A stretch of DNA of 64,000 bases from LMDS01 sp964247075 (GTDB taxonomy: Bacteria > Pseudomonadota > Gammaproteobacteria > Burkholderiales > Burkholderiaceae_C), in the NCBI GenBank assembly GCA_964247075.1, contig CAXTSS010000005.1:124001-188000 (forward strand), read 5' to 3'. Positions 17,042 through 25,233 of the stretch are shown one piece after another. Each line of letters starts with the position of its first letter. The first letter of the stretch is position 1. The notes under the pieces were generated by a model. The model saw only the letters and a list, made by a program, of their open reading frames with translations, did no database searches and had not been told where the DNA came from. A program made the translations under genes and the position numbers.

Positions 17042-17609
17042 GAAACAGCGGATCGACCTCGCGCAGCACCGTGAGGAAATCCTCCTCGATCAGCGGCTTG
17101 ATCAGGTAGGCGTCGCAGCCCGCCAGCGAGCCGCGCACCCGGTTCGACGAGCCGGCCTCACCGGTCGTGATGACCACCGCGGGCGCGATGCCGTGCGGAT
17201 GATCGGGCTTCTGCTTGATGGCCCGGCACAGGCCCAGGCCGTCGATGCCGTCTTCGGGGGCGAGCGCGAGTTCGAGGAAGACGATGGCGAAGGCCTGCCG
17301 CCCGATCAGCGCCAGCGCCTGCTCGCCATCATCGACGCAGTACGGGTCGTAGCCCAGGCGCCGCAGGCGCTGCATCAGGAACTTGCGCGCGATCGGCGCG
17401 CTGTCCACCACCAGCACCGGCCGGCCGCCGCCGCTGCGACGCGCCGCCACCGCGGCGCGGTGCGCGCTGCGCTCGGCCGGCGTGGCGCCGGGCACCACGG
17501 GCGGCAGATCGAGGTCGTGCAACAGCAGATCGACCTCGCCGCGCGCGTCGAACGGCGTGGCCAGGGGGTCGAGCTCGGTCAACATGGAATGCGGCGGGGC
17601 GATGGGCAT
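17037..17609 (-). CDS. Degenerate receiver-domain protein
   Basis: This encodes 190 residues: a disordered, Pro/Ala-rich N-terminus to about residue 60, then a receiver fold. Only one Asp (Asp69) stands where active receivers have an acidic pair. The phospho-acceptor position holds Glu113 (codon GAA) in VFLELAL. The conserved Thr (148 or 149) and Lys171 in YLIKPL remain. Glu in this place often mimics the phosphorylated state, so the protein may be constitutively active or purely structural. No output domain is present, as in single-domain adaptors. The start at 17609 is uncertain; ATG 17585 is possible. Confidence 0.8.
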   Translation of the reverse strand: MPIAPPHSMLTELDPLATPFDARGEVDLLLHDLDLPPVVPGATPAERSAHRAAVAARRSGGGRPVLVVDSAPIARKFLMQRLRRLGYDPYCVDDGEQALALIGRQAFAIVFLELALAPEDGIDGLGLCRAIKQKPDHPHGIAPAVVITTGEAGSSNRVRGSLAGCDAYLIKPLIEEDFLTVLREVDPLFQ

Positions 17610-17733
17610 GGTCGTCTGTTCGGTGGCGGCCGCGCCATGTTCAGCGCCCGGCGGGGCAGCGTCAAGCCTCGCGGCAGCGGTGCACGGGGTGCGGCGGTAC
17701 GATTGCACATCCCCGATCACTGCGAGACACATC

Positions 17734-18246
17734 ATGGCCAAGACTTCCGCCAGCATCTATGACTTCGAGGCGGTCTCCATCGAGGGCAAACCGGCAAAGC
17801 TGTCGAGCCAACGCGGCAAGGTGATGTTGATCGTCAACACCGCGAGCGCCTGCGGCTTCACACCGCAATTCGCGGGCCTCGAGAAGGTCTGGGAAACCTA
17901 CCGCGAAAAGGGGTTGGTGGTGCTGGGCTTCCCGAGCAACGAGTTCGGCGGGCAGGATCCGGGCAGCGATGGCGAGATCGCCTCGTTCTGCGAGCTCAAC
18001 TACGGCGTGAGCTTCCCGATGATGAGCAAGGTCAAGGTCAACGGTGCGGACGCGCATCCGCTCTGGAAGTGGCTCACCGCCGAGGCGCCGGGCATTCTCG
18101 GCAGCAAGTCCGTCAAGTGGAACTTCACCAAGTTCCTGGTGGCGCGCAACGGCAAGGTGCTCAAGCGCTACGCGCCGACCGACACGCCGGAGTCGATCAC
18201 GGTCGACATCGAAGCGGCGCTGGCCGCCAAAGACACCCTTCACTGA
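17734..18246 (+). CDS. Glutathione peroxidase family protein
   Basis: This 170-residue thiol peroxidase reduces hydroperoxides using glutathione or thioredoxin. The peroxidatic Cys40 sits in NTASACGFTPQ, with Gln74 in SNEFGGQ and Trp129-Asn130 in VKWNFTKF completing the catalytic tetrad. It is a Cys, not selenocysteine, form without a signal peptide, so it is cytoplasmic. It ends 9 nt before the aminotransferase gene and is probably co-transcribed with it. Confidence 0.93.
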   Translation: MAKTSASIYDFEAVSIEGKPAKLSSQRGKVMLIVNTASACGFTPQFAGLEKVWETYREKGLVVLGFPSNEFGGQDPGSDGEIASFCELNYGVSFPMMSKVKVNGADAHPLWKWLTAEAPGILGSKSVKWNFTKFLVARNGKVLKRYAPTDTPESITVDIEAALAAKDTLH

Positions 18247-18255
18247 GAACCGACC

Positions 18256-19452
18256 ATGTTCGAGCACATTCCGCCCTTCGCCGGTGACCCGATCCTGAGC
18301 CTGAACGAGGACTTCCAGAAAGACCCGCGGCCGCACAAGATCAACCTCTCGATCGGCATCTACTTCGACGATGCCGGCCGCATCCCGGTGATGGATTCGA
18401 TCCGGCAGGCCGAGCAGATCCTCGTCGCCAAGGGCGGGCCCAAGCCCTACCTGCCGATCGAGGGCGCGGCGAACTTCCGTACCGCGGTGCAGCTGCTGCT
18501 GTTCGGCGCCGGCCACGAGGCGGTGACCTCGGGCCGCATCGCGACGATCCAGTCGGTCGGCTCCAGCGGCGGGCTGAAGGTGGGGGCAGATTTCATCGCG
18601 AGCTGGTTCAAGGGCAGCCAGGTCTGGGTCAGCGACCCGACTTGGGACAACCACCGTTCGATGTTCGAAGGTGCCGGCCTGACCGTCAACACCTACCCGT
18701 ACTACGACCCGGCCACCGGCGGCCTCAAGTTCGCCGAGATGCTCGCCACGCTGCGCGGCCTGCCGGCCAAGAGCATCGTGCTGCTCCACGCCTGCTGCCA
18801 CAACCCGACCGGCGTCGACCTCACACGGGAGCAGTGGGACGGGCTGATCCCGGTCCTGCGCGAGCGCCAGCTGATCCCCTACCTCGACCTGGCCTACCAG
18901 GGCTTCGGCGACGGCATCGAGCAGGATGCGTACGCGGTGCGGGCGCTGGCGAGCGCCGGTGTGAGCTTCTTCATCGCCAACTCGTTCTCGAAGAGCATGA
19001 GCGTGTACGGCGAGCGCTGCGGCGCACTCAGCGTGGTCTGCCCGGATGCGCGCGAGGCCGCGCTGGTGCTGGGCCAGATGAAGTTCACGGTGCGGCGCAA
19101 CTATTCGAGCCCACCGATCCACGGCGGCCAGCTGGCTGCGACCGTGCTGACCGACCCCGCGCTGCGCCCCAACTGGGAGGCCGAGCTGGGCGCGATGCGC
19201 GAACGCATCCTCTCGATGCGCAGGAAGCTGCACGCGGTGCTCGTGGCCAAGGTGCCGGGCCGCAACTTCGATTACTTCCTCACCCAGCGCGGCATGTTCA
19301 GCTACACCGGGATGACCACCGCGCAGGTCGATGCGCTGCGCGAGACGCACGGCGTCTACATGGTGCGCTCGGGGCGCATCTGCGTCGCCGGGTTGAACAG
19401 CTCGAACGTGGAGGCGACCGCGGTGGCGATGGCCGCGGTGCTGGCCGGCTGA
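18256..19452 (+). CDS. tyrB: Aromatic amino acid aminotransferase (TyrB/AspC family)
   Basis: This 398-residue fold-type I PLP enzyme transfers amino groups between aromatic amino acids or aspartate and 2-oxoglutarate. The Schiff-base lysine is Lys246 in NSFSKSMSVYGERCGALS. HNPTGVDL (about 182-189) and the substrate-carboxylate Arg in VRSGRICVAGLN near the C-terminus are also typical of the Ia subfamily. The length matches E. coli TyrB. It is translated shortly after the peroxidase gene. Confidence 0.93.
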   Translation: MFEHIPPFAGDPILSLNEDFQKDPRPHKINLSIGIYFDDAGRIPVMDSIRQAEQILVAKGGPKPYLPIEGAANFRTAVQLLLFGAGHEAVTSGRIATIQSVGSSGGLKVGADFIASWFKGSQVWVSDPTWDNHRSMFEGAGLTVNTYPYYDPATGGLKFAEMLATLRGLPAKSIVLLHACCHNPTGVDLTREQWDGLIPVLRERQLIPYLDLAYQGFGDGIEQDAYAVRALASAGVSFFIANSFSKSMSVYGERCGALSVVCPDAREAALVLGQMKFTVRRNYSSPPIHGGQLAATVLTDPALRPNWEAELGAMRERILSMRRKLHAVLVAKVPGRNFDYFLTQRGMFSYTGMTTAQVDALRETHGVYMVRSGRICVAGLNSSNVEATAVAMAAVLAG

Positions 19453-19601
19453 CGACTTTTCCTTCGGGTGCGTGTAAGAACGGGTCGGCGGGGTTGACCA
19501 ACGTCGGCCAGCAGATCGAACCGGCCCGAAGTCGAATCCGATTTGCGATGGCTTGCGTATCTCAAGCTTCCCGCTCAATCATTCAACCCGAAGGAATCGT
19601 C

Positions 19602-19865
19602 ATGCTGAAGAACCTCAAATCCGGCGTCGCCGTTGCCACCGCCGCCGCGGCCCTGTTCTCGATGGGCGCCACCCTGAGCACCTCCGCGCAGGCCGCGGAC
19701 GAGATGACGGTGCACTGCGTCGGCGTCAACAGTTGCAAGGGCACCGCCGACTGCAAGACCGCGAAGAACGACTGCAAGGGCCAGAACAGCTGCAAGGGCA
19801 TGGGCTGGGTCGGCAAGAAGAGCGAAGCCGAGTGCAAGGCTGCCGGCGGCACCGTCGCCAAGTAG
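19602..19865 (+). CDS. bufA: Bufferin-type RiPP precursor BufA (DUF2282)
   Basis: This encodes 87 residues: a signal peptide to about residue 31 (STSAQA/AD) and a short Cys-rich core with Cys39, 45, 51, 58, 64 and 78. The segment repeats NSCKG twice and DCK twice. The architecture and the following bufB-bufC genes match bufferins, ribosomal peptides whose core Cys residues are modified by an MNIO enzyme and which chelate copper in the periplasm. The start has an AAGGA ribosome site. Family and operon are clear from sequence; metal binding and the exact modification here are inferred. Confidence 0.9.
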   Translation: MLKNLKSGVAVATAAAALFSMGATLSTSAQAADEMTVHCVGVNSCKGTADCKTAKNDCKGQNSCKGMGWVGKKSEAECKAAGGTVAK

Positions 19866-19875
19866 GCACGCCGAC

Positions 19876-20703
19876 ATGAGCAGCCCGATCCAGGGCTTCG
19901 GCCTCGGGCTGCGCACGGAGCACTACGCGGATTTTCTCGAAGCCAAGCCCGCGGTCGACTGGCTCGAAGTCATCTCCGAGAACTACATGGTGCCGGGCGG
20001 CAAACCGCTCGCGCGCCTGGACGCGATCCGCCGTGATCACCCCATGGTGATGCACGGCGTGTCGCTGTCGATCGGCAGCACCGATCCGCTCGATCAAGGC
20101 TACCTGCGCGACCTGAAAGCGCTCGCCGCGCGCATCGAGCCGGCCTGGATCTCCGACCACTTGTGCTGGACCGGCGTCGATCACCACAACCTGCACGACC
20201 TGCTGCCGATGCCGTACACGGAGGCCGCATTGCGTCACCTTACCGCGCGCATTCAGCAGGTGCAGGAGGCTCTCGGCCGGCGCCTGCTGATCGAGAACGT
20301 GTCGAGCTACGTCAGCTTCGCGGCCGACGAGATGAGCGAGTGGGCGTTCATCGCCGAGCTGCTGAAGCGCGCCGATTGCGAGCTGCTGCTGGACGTGAAC
20401 AACGTCTACGTCAGCAGCCGCAACCACGGCTTCGACCCGCGCACGTTCATCGACGCGATGCCGCGCGATCGCGTGCGCCAGATTCACCTCGCGGGCCACG
20501 AAGACCATGGCACGCACGTCGTGGACACGCACGACCACGCGATCTGCGATGCTGTCTGGGCGCTCTACGCGCACACCGTGAAGCGCCTTGGCGCGGTGCC
20601 TTCGATGATCGAACGAGACGACCACATCCCGCCGCTGGCCGAGCTGCTCGCCGAGCTCGATCACGCGCGGTGCGTGCAGGCAGAGGCCCTGGCCTCGCGC
20701 TGA
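19876..20703 (+). CDS. bufB: MNIO-family peptide-modifying enzyme BufB (DUF692)
   Basis: This 275-residue multinuclear non-heme iron oxidase has a TIM-barrel-like fold with conserved His/Asp/Glu/Asn metal ligands. Likely ligand segments are MHGVSLSIG, ISDHLCW, LIENVSSYV, LLLDVNNVYV, QIHLAGHE and DTHDHAI. The family oxidises Cys residues of its precursor to heterocycles such as thiooxazole. The gene begins 10 nt after bufA and is followed 2 nt later by bufC, so substrate, enzyme and partner are made together. The assignment rests on family pattern and context. Confidence 0.93.
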   Translation: MSSPIQGFGLGLRTEHYADFLEAKPAVDWLEVISENYMVPGGKPLARLDAIRRDHPMVMHGVSLSIGSTDPLDQGYLRDLKALAARIEPAWISDHLCWTGVDHHNLHDLLPMPYTEAALRHLTARIQQVQEALGRRLLIENVSSYVSFAADEMSEWAFIAELLKRADCELLLDVNNVYVSSRNHGFDPRTFIDAMPRDRVRQIHLAGHEDHGTHVVDTHDHAICDAVWALYAHTVKRLGAVPSMIERDDHIPPLAELLAELDHARCVQAEALASR

Positions 20704-20705
20704 CG

Positions 20706-21446
20706 ATGACGCTGATCGAACAACAGGCGGCGTTGAAGCACGCGATCGTGCGCGGCGAAGACACGCCCGTCGCGAAGGGCCTGCTGCGCATCTACCAGCA
20801 GGCCTACACGGCGCGGCTCGCCGCCGCGCTGCGCGATAACTTCGGCGTGCTGCCCCGGGTGATGGGCGACGATGCTTTCGATGCGCTGGCGCTGGCCTAC
20901 ATCGAGGCGCAGCCGTCGCGGCGGCCGTCGATCCGCTGGTTCGGCGATCAGTTGCCCGAGTTCATGGCGGCGCGCGACGAGCTCGTGCCGCACCCGGCGC
21001 TGACCGACCTGGCGCGCATGGAATGGGCGCTGCGCAGCGCGTTCGACGCGGCGGATGCGACGCCGCTGAGCGCCGGCGACCTCGCACCCGTGCCCGCCGA
21101 CGACTGGCCGGCGCTCGTGTTCGCGCCACTGCCGAGTGTTCGGCTGCTCGCGATGGCGTGGAACGTCGGCCCGGCCTGGCGCGCGTTGCAAGGCGACGAG
21201 GCGCTCGATCTGCCCGAGCCCGAAGCGCTGGCGCACACCTTGTTGATCTGGCGCCAGGGCCTGGACACGCGCTGGCGCGCGCTCGACGACCACGCCGCAA
21301 GCCTGCTGCGTTGTGCGATGAATGGTGAGACCTTCGCCGACTTGTGCGCGCTCGCCGCCAGCGAGGTCGGCGATGACCGCGCTGCACTGCACGCCGCGAG
21401 CGCGCTGCGCGGCTGGATCGACGACGGCTTGCTTATGACGGGCTGA
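20706..21446 (+). CDS. bufC: BufC-like MNIO partner protein (DUF2063)
   Basis: This 246-residue protein has the DUF2063 N-terminal domain (residues about 4-95, with IYQQAYTARLAAALRDNFGVL), which acts as precursor-recognition partner of MNIO enzymes, and a helical C-terminal part. It probably brings the BufA peptide to BufB. It starts 2 nt after the bufB stop. Its 3' end overlaps the convergent Hsp70-like gene by 14 bp. No DoxX-type bufD follows, unlike many operons of this kind. Confidence 0.9.
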   Translation: MTLIEQQAALKHAIVRGEDTPVAKGLLRIYQQAYTARLAAALRDNFGVLPRVMGDDAFDALALAYIEAQPSRRPSIRWFGDQLPEFMAARDELVPHPALTDLARMEWALRSAFDAADATPLSAGDLAPVPADDWPALVFAPLPSVRLLAMAWNVGPAWRALQGDEALDLPEPEALAHTLLIWRQGLDTRWRALDDHAASLLRCAMNGETFADLCALAASEVGDDRAALHAASALRGWIDDGLLMTG

Positions 21447-22719
21447 ACCAGCGCTGCGCATGCAGCGCCAGGCCGGTCGCGACACTGGCAAAACGATCTC
21501 CGCGCACGATGTGCGCCCCCGGGAACGCCGCGGCGATCCGGCTCGCAAGCAAGCGCAGACCGGTCGAGCCGCCGGTGAAATACAGCGCATCGATCTGCGT
21601 CGGCTTCAGCCCGGTCTGCACGACGGTGATCCGCGCCGCCTCGACGATGCTCTCGATGTCGGCATCGATCGCCTGCACCGCCTCGCGCTCGGTCAGGCCC
21701 ACGCCCAGCCTGTGCTCGGTGTGGCTCAGGTCGATGCGCGTCTCGCCGCCTTCGGCGACGGCGATCTTCGCGCTCTCGGCGCGCGCCGCGAGCTCGTGGC
21801 CGAGGCGCTCGTCGATCACGATCATCAGCCGCTCGTGGTGGCGCGGGTCGCCGTAGAAGCCGCGCATGCCTCGCAACTCGGCGGCGCGGCCAGGGCTGTA
21901 CACCGTGTTGATCAGGTGCCAGGTCGCGAGATCGAAGTAGACGCCGCTGGGCACCTCGCGCGCTGGCGCGCCGGCGATGCTCGGCCCCATCGCACCGAAG
22001 CCGTACTCGGGCAGGATTGCGGCGAGTTCGACGCGCCGGTCGAAATCGGTGCCGGCCACATGCACACCGTGGTTCGCGAGGATGTCGTCCTTGCGCTCGC
22101 GTTTGGCCGCGTGCCGCGGGCCGACGCGCACGACTGAAAAGTCGGAGGTGCCGCCGCCGATGTCGGCCACCAGCACGATCTGCTCGGTGGTGACGCTGCG
22201 CTCGTAGTCGAACGCGGCCGCAATCGGCTCGTACTGGAAGCTGAGCTCGTCGAAGCCGACCTGCCGCGCGGCGTTCTCCAACGCCGCCTGCGCCTGCGCG
22301 TCGCGCGCCGGGTCGTCATCGACGAAGAACACCGGCCGGCCGAGCACGGCGCGGTGGATCGCCTCGCCGGCCTGCGCCTCGGCGCGGCCCTTCAGGTGCT
22401 TCAGGTAGCCGGCGACGATGTCGAGGTATTTAACGCCGCGGCCGCCGCCCGCATCGGTGGTCTGGTCGATCAGCGGGCTGCCGAGGATGCTCTTCATCGA
22501 GCGCATCAGCCTGCCGTCCAGCCCGTCCACATAGGCGGCAACGGCAGCGCGGCCGAAGGCGCGCGGCGGGCCATCGAGTTCGCGGCCCTCGACAAAATAG
22601 AAGACGGCCGTGGGCATTGTCACGTGGCCGGGTTCGAGCTCGACCAGTTGCATGCCACCGGCGCGGTCGGGCACGGCGATGGCGGAGTTTGAGGTGCCGA
22701 AGTCGATGGCGCAGTACAT
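21433..22719 (-). CDS. yegD: Hsp70-like chaperone of the YegD type
   Basis: This 428-residue actin/Hsp70-fold ATPase lacks the substrate-binding lid of DnaK. Phosphate-1 DFGTSNSAIAV is at residues 6-16, phosphate-2 VADIGGGTSDFSV around 197-209 and the adenosine motif FTGGSTGLR near the C-terminus. Length and motifs match E. coli YegD. Its client is unknown. It converges with bufC, so the neighbourhood is not evidence of a functional link. Confidence 0.9.
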   Translation of the reverse strand: MYCAIDFGTSNSAIAVPDRAGGMQLVELEPGHVTMPTAVFYFVEGRELDGPPRAFGRAAVAAYVDGLDGRLMRSMKSILGSPLIDQTTDAGGGRGVKYLDIVAGYLKHLKGRAEAQAGEAIHRAVLGRPVFFVDDDPARDAQAQAALENAARQVGFDELSFQYEPIAAAFDYERSVTTEQIVLVADIGGGTSDFSVVRVGPRHAAKRERKDDILANHGVHVAGTDFDRRVELAAILPEYGFGAMGPSIAGAPAREVPSGVYFDLATWHLINTVYSPGRAAELRGMRGFYGDPRHHERLMIVIDERLGHELAARAESAKIAVAEGGETRIDLSHTEHRLGVGLTEREAVQAIDADIESIVEAARITVVQTGLKPTQIDALYFTGGSTGLRLLASRIAAAFPGAHIVRGDRFASVATGLALHAQRWFSPS

Positions 22720-22730
22720 GTTGATCGAGG

Positions 22731-22762
22731 CCCGCTTCGGAGCGGCCCGGCGCTGGCCCCGC
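22731..22762. repeat. GC-rich intergenic repeat, copy 1
   Basis: The gap between the YegD and aldehyde dehydrogenase genes holds a GC-rich stretch containing GCGGCCCGGCGCT at 22742-22754. The same 13 bases, with similar flanks (GCTT-GG-GCGGCC), recur at 43521-43533 in another gap. This suggests a dispersed intergenic element, perhaps acting as a terminator or structured RNA. Confidence 0.5.
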
Positions 22763-22782
22763 CCTCGGTCCCGGAGATTCCT

Positions 22783-24219
22783 CTACTCGAGGCCGATCTG
22801 CGTGACGAACTTGGTGTTGAGGTAGGCCTCGATCGCCTCGGTGCCGCCCTCCGAGCCGTAGCCCGAATCCTTCACGCCGCCGAACGGCACCTCGGGCAGT
22901 GCCAGGCCCATGTGGTTGATCGAGATCATGCCGCTCTCCAGCGCGGCGCCGATCGCGTTCGCGGTCTTCAGCGAGCGCGTGCAGGCGTAGGCGGCGAGGC
23001 CGAACGGCAGGCGGTTCGCTTCTGCCACGACCTCGTCGAAGCTGCCGAACGGCACGATCGGCGCGATCGGGCCGAAGGGCTCTTCGTTCATGATGCGCGC
23101 CGAGGCCGAGACGCCGGTGAGCACCGTCGGCTCGAAGAAATAGCCGGTGCTGCCGATGCGCTTGCCGCCCGCCAGCACCTTCGCGCCCTTGGCGACCGCA
23201 TCGTCCACGAACATCTGCATCGCCTCGACGCGGCGGCTGTTCGCGAGCGGGCCCATGCGCGTGTCGGCCAGCATGCCATCGCCGACCTTGAGCTTGGCGG
23301 TGGCGGCGACGAAGCCTTCGACAAATCGCGCGTGGACGGATTCGTGCACCAGGAAGCGCGTCGGCGAGACGCACACCTGGCCGGCGTTGCGGAACTTCGC
23401 GCCAGCGTACATCTTCGCCGCCGCATCCACATCGGCATCGCCGAAGATGATGGCCGGCGCGTGGCCCCCGAGCTCCATCGTGATGCGCTTCATGTGCTGG
23501 CCGGCGAGCGCGGCGAGCTTCTTGCCGACCGGCGTCGAGCCGGTGAACGTGATCTTGCGGATGATCGGGCTCGGGATCAGGTATTCGGAGACTTCGGACG
23601 GCACACCGAACACCAGTTGCACGACGCCCGCCGGCACGCCGGCATCGACGTAGCACTGGATCAGCGCGGCGCAGCTCGCCGGCGTTTCCTCCGGCCCCTT
23701 CAAGATCACCGAGCAGCCGGCGGCGAGTGCGGCCGAGACCTTGCGCACGGCCTGGTTGATCGGGAAGTTCCAGGGCGTGAACGCGGCGACGGGGCCGACC
23801 GGCTCCTTCACCACGGCCTGGACCACGCCCTCGACGCGCGGCGGCACGAGGCGGCCGTAGGTGCGGCGCGCTTCCTCGGCGAACCAGTCCATGATGTCGC
23901 CGGCCAGTGCGGTTTCCATCTTCGCTTCGGCGAGCGGCTTGCCCTGCTCCTGTGTCATCAGCGGGGCGATCTCGTCGACGCGGCTGCGGATGATGTCGGC
24001 TGCCTTGCGCAGCAGCTTGTAGCGGTCGTAGGCCGAGACCTTGCGCCAGGCCTTGAAGCCCTTGTCGGCAGCGTGCAGCGCCTGGTCGAGGTCGGCGCGC
24101 GAGGCGTGCGCGAGGCGTGCCAGCACCTGGCCAGTGGCGGGGTTGATGATGGGCTCGCTTTTGCCTTCGGCACCATTGCACCATTCACCATTGATGTAGA
24201 GCTTGACGTCGGTGTACAT
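22783..24219 (-). CDS. NAD(P)-dependent aldehyde dehydrogenase, succinate-semialdehyde type
   Basis: This 478-residue ALDH oxidises an aldehyde to the acid. Catalytic Cys283 is in NAGQVCVSPTRF and general-base Glu249 in MELGGHAP, with Asn151 of PWNFP and the nucleotide motif FTGSTPVG. Sequence texture and length fit the succinate/glutarate/2-oxoglutarate semialdehyde dehydrogenase branch. Family is firm; the exact substrate is not. A GAAGGA ribosome site lies 6 nt before the start. No aminotransferase of GABA metabolism is adjacent. Confidence 0.88.
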   Translation of the reverse strand: MYTDVKLYINGEWCNGAEGKSEPIINPATGQVLARLAHASRADLDQALHAADKGFKAWRKVSAYDRYKLLRKAADIIRSRVDEIAPLMTQEQGKPLAEAKMETALAGDIMDWFAEEARRTYGRLVPPRVEGVVQAVVKEPVGPVAAFTPWNFPINQAVRKVSAALAAGCSVILKGPEETPASCAALIQCYVDAGVPAGVVQLVFGVPSEVSEYLIPSPIIRKITFTGSTPVGKKLAALAGQHMKRITMELGGHAPAIIFGDADVDAAAKMYAGAKFRNAGQVCVSPTRFLVHESVHARFVEGFVAATAKLKVGDGMLADTRMGPLANSRRVEAMQMFVDDAVAKGAKVLAGGKRIGSTGYFFEPTVLTGVSASARIMNEEPFGPIAPIVPFGSFDEVVAEANRLPFGLAAYACTRSLKTANAIGAALESGMISINHMGLALPEVPFGGVKDSGYGSEGGTEAIEAYLNTKFVTQIGLE

Positions 24220-24390
24220 GCGGGTCCTTCGCGGCGAATTGGAGATGGCGAATTAGACCCGATCCCTCAGGTGGCGCTCACGCAGAAGCCCTTGGCGCCA
24301 AGTGCGACCGACTTCACCCCCATTTCGACGCATCGCGGCAGGCGGATCGGCGCACACTTTGTTGCACCTTCAGGGACGCGGGAGACGGCG

Positions 24391-24600
24391 ATGAACTGGT
24401 CAGCACGATTTTCTTGGTTGGCGGCGCTGCGCGGCCGACGCGCCCCGCGCTCGGCCGAGACCGACCGGGCCGACATGGGCACCGCGTTCGGCCTGGACGC
24501 GAGCTTCGAGCCGCTCGCCACGGTGCCGCCCGGCCACACGCTGCCGCCGGCCCCGCTCACTCCGCTCCAAAGCCGGTTGATCCGTCGCTCCGGGCTTTGA
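24391..24600 (+). CDS. Small hypothetical protein upstream of the TetR gene
   Basis: This is a 69-residue frame with a GGAGA ribosome site 6 nt upstream. The N-terminus is basic (MNWSARFSWLAALRGRRAPR) and the rest Pro-rich, with ADMGTAFGLDASFEPLA. It lies in the otherwise gene-free gap between the divergent aldehyde dehydrogenase and the TetR gene, 24 nt before the latter. I recognise no family, and in DNA this GC-rich a frame of this size may be chance. Confidence 0.45.
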   Translation: MNWSARFSWLAALRGRRAPRSAETDRADMGTAFGLDASFEPLATVPPGHTLPPAPLTPLQSRLIRRSGL

Positions 24601-24624
24601 GGGGCGGCCTCCTAGAATGGAAGG

Positions 24625-25233
24625 ATGACCCGGGTTTCGTTCAAGGCGCAGATGCTGCTCGCTCGCGAAGCGGCGATCGTTGCCGCCGTGAACCGGCTGC
24701 TGGCTGAAAAGGGCTTCGATGCGATGACGGTGGACGCCGTTGCCGCCGAGGTCGGCGTCGCCAAGGCGAGCCTGTACAAGCACTTCAAATCCAAGGAAGA
24801 ACTCGCCGGCGCGGCAATGATCGGCGTGCTCGACCGGGCCATCGCCCAGGTCGAGCTGCTGGAGCGGGACGCCTCGCTCGCCAATGAGCTGGAGCGGCTG
24901 AAGGCGCTGACGCGATGGACCATGCAGGTGCAACTCGCGGGCGAGATGCCCTCGCTGCCGGCGCAGAACTCGGCGCTGCGTGCCGCGCTGATCGCGAACA
25001 AGATCTACCTCGACCGGCTGATGCGCTTGAGCGATCTGCTCGGCGCCTGGATCGTCGCCGGCCAGCAGGCCGGGCGGCTCGATGCGAAGTTGCCGCCCGA
25101 GGTCGTGCTCTACACCTTGTTCGCGAAGGCCTGCGACCCGGTGCTGAGTTTGTTGAAAGCGAGCGCAAACTTTACTGACCAGCAGATCATCGATATGCTG
25201 ATGAACACCTGCTTCTGCGGGCTCGAACGCTAG
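24625..25233 (+). CDS. TetR-family transcriptional regulator
   Basis: This 202-residue repressor has an N-terminal helix-turn-helix around residues 11-57 (AAVNRLLAEKGFDAMTVDAVAAEVGVAKASLYKHFKSKEEL) and an all-helical ligand-binding C-terminus. The HTH matches the TetR/AcrR consensus closely. It is divergent from the aldehyde dehydrogenase gene, with 405 bp between starts, and may regulate it. The ligand is unknown. Confidence 0.9.
   Translation: MTRVSFKAQMLLAREAAIVAAVNRLLAEKGFDAMTVDAVAAEVGVAKASLYKHFKSKEELAGAAMIGVLDRAIAQVELLERDASLANELERLKALTRWTMQVQLAGEMPSLPAQNSALRAALIANKIYLDRLMRLSDLLGAWIVAGQQAGRLDAKLPPEVVLYTLFAKACDPVLSLLKASANFTDQQIIDMLMNTCFCGLER

Noticed and set aside
19473..19505. Possible ECF sigma promoter upstream of bufA (TGTAAG and CGTC)
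   Set aside because: The spacing between the two elements is about 23 nt, too long for the usual ECF promoter. No sigma factor gene lies nearby to support it.
21433..22719. YegD as a member of the bufferin system
   Set aside because: It is convergent with bufC and overlaps it only at the tail. This is not an operon arrangement and no functional link is visible.
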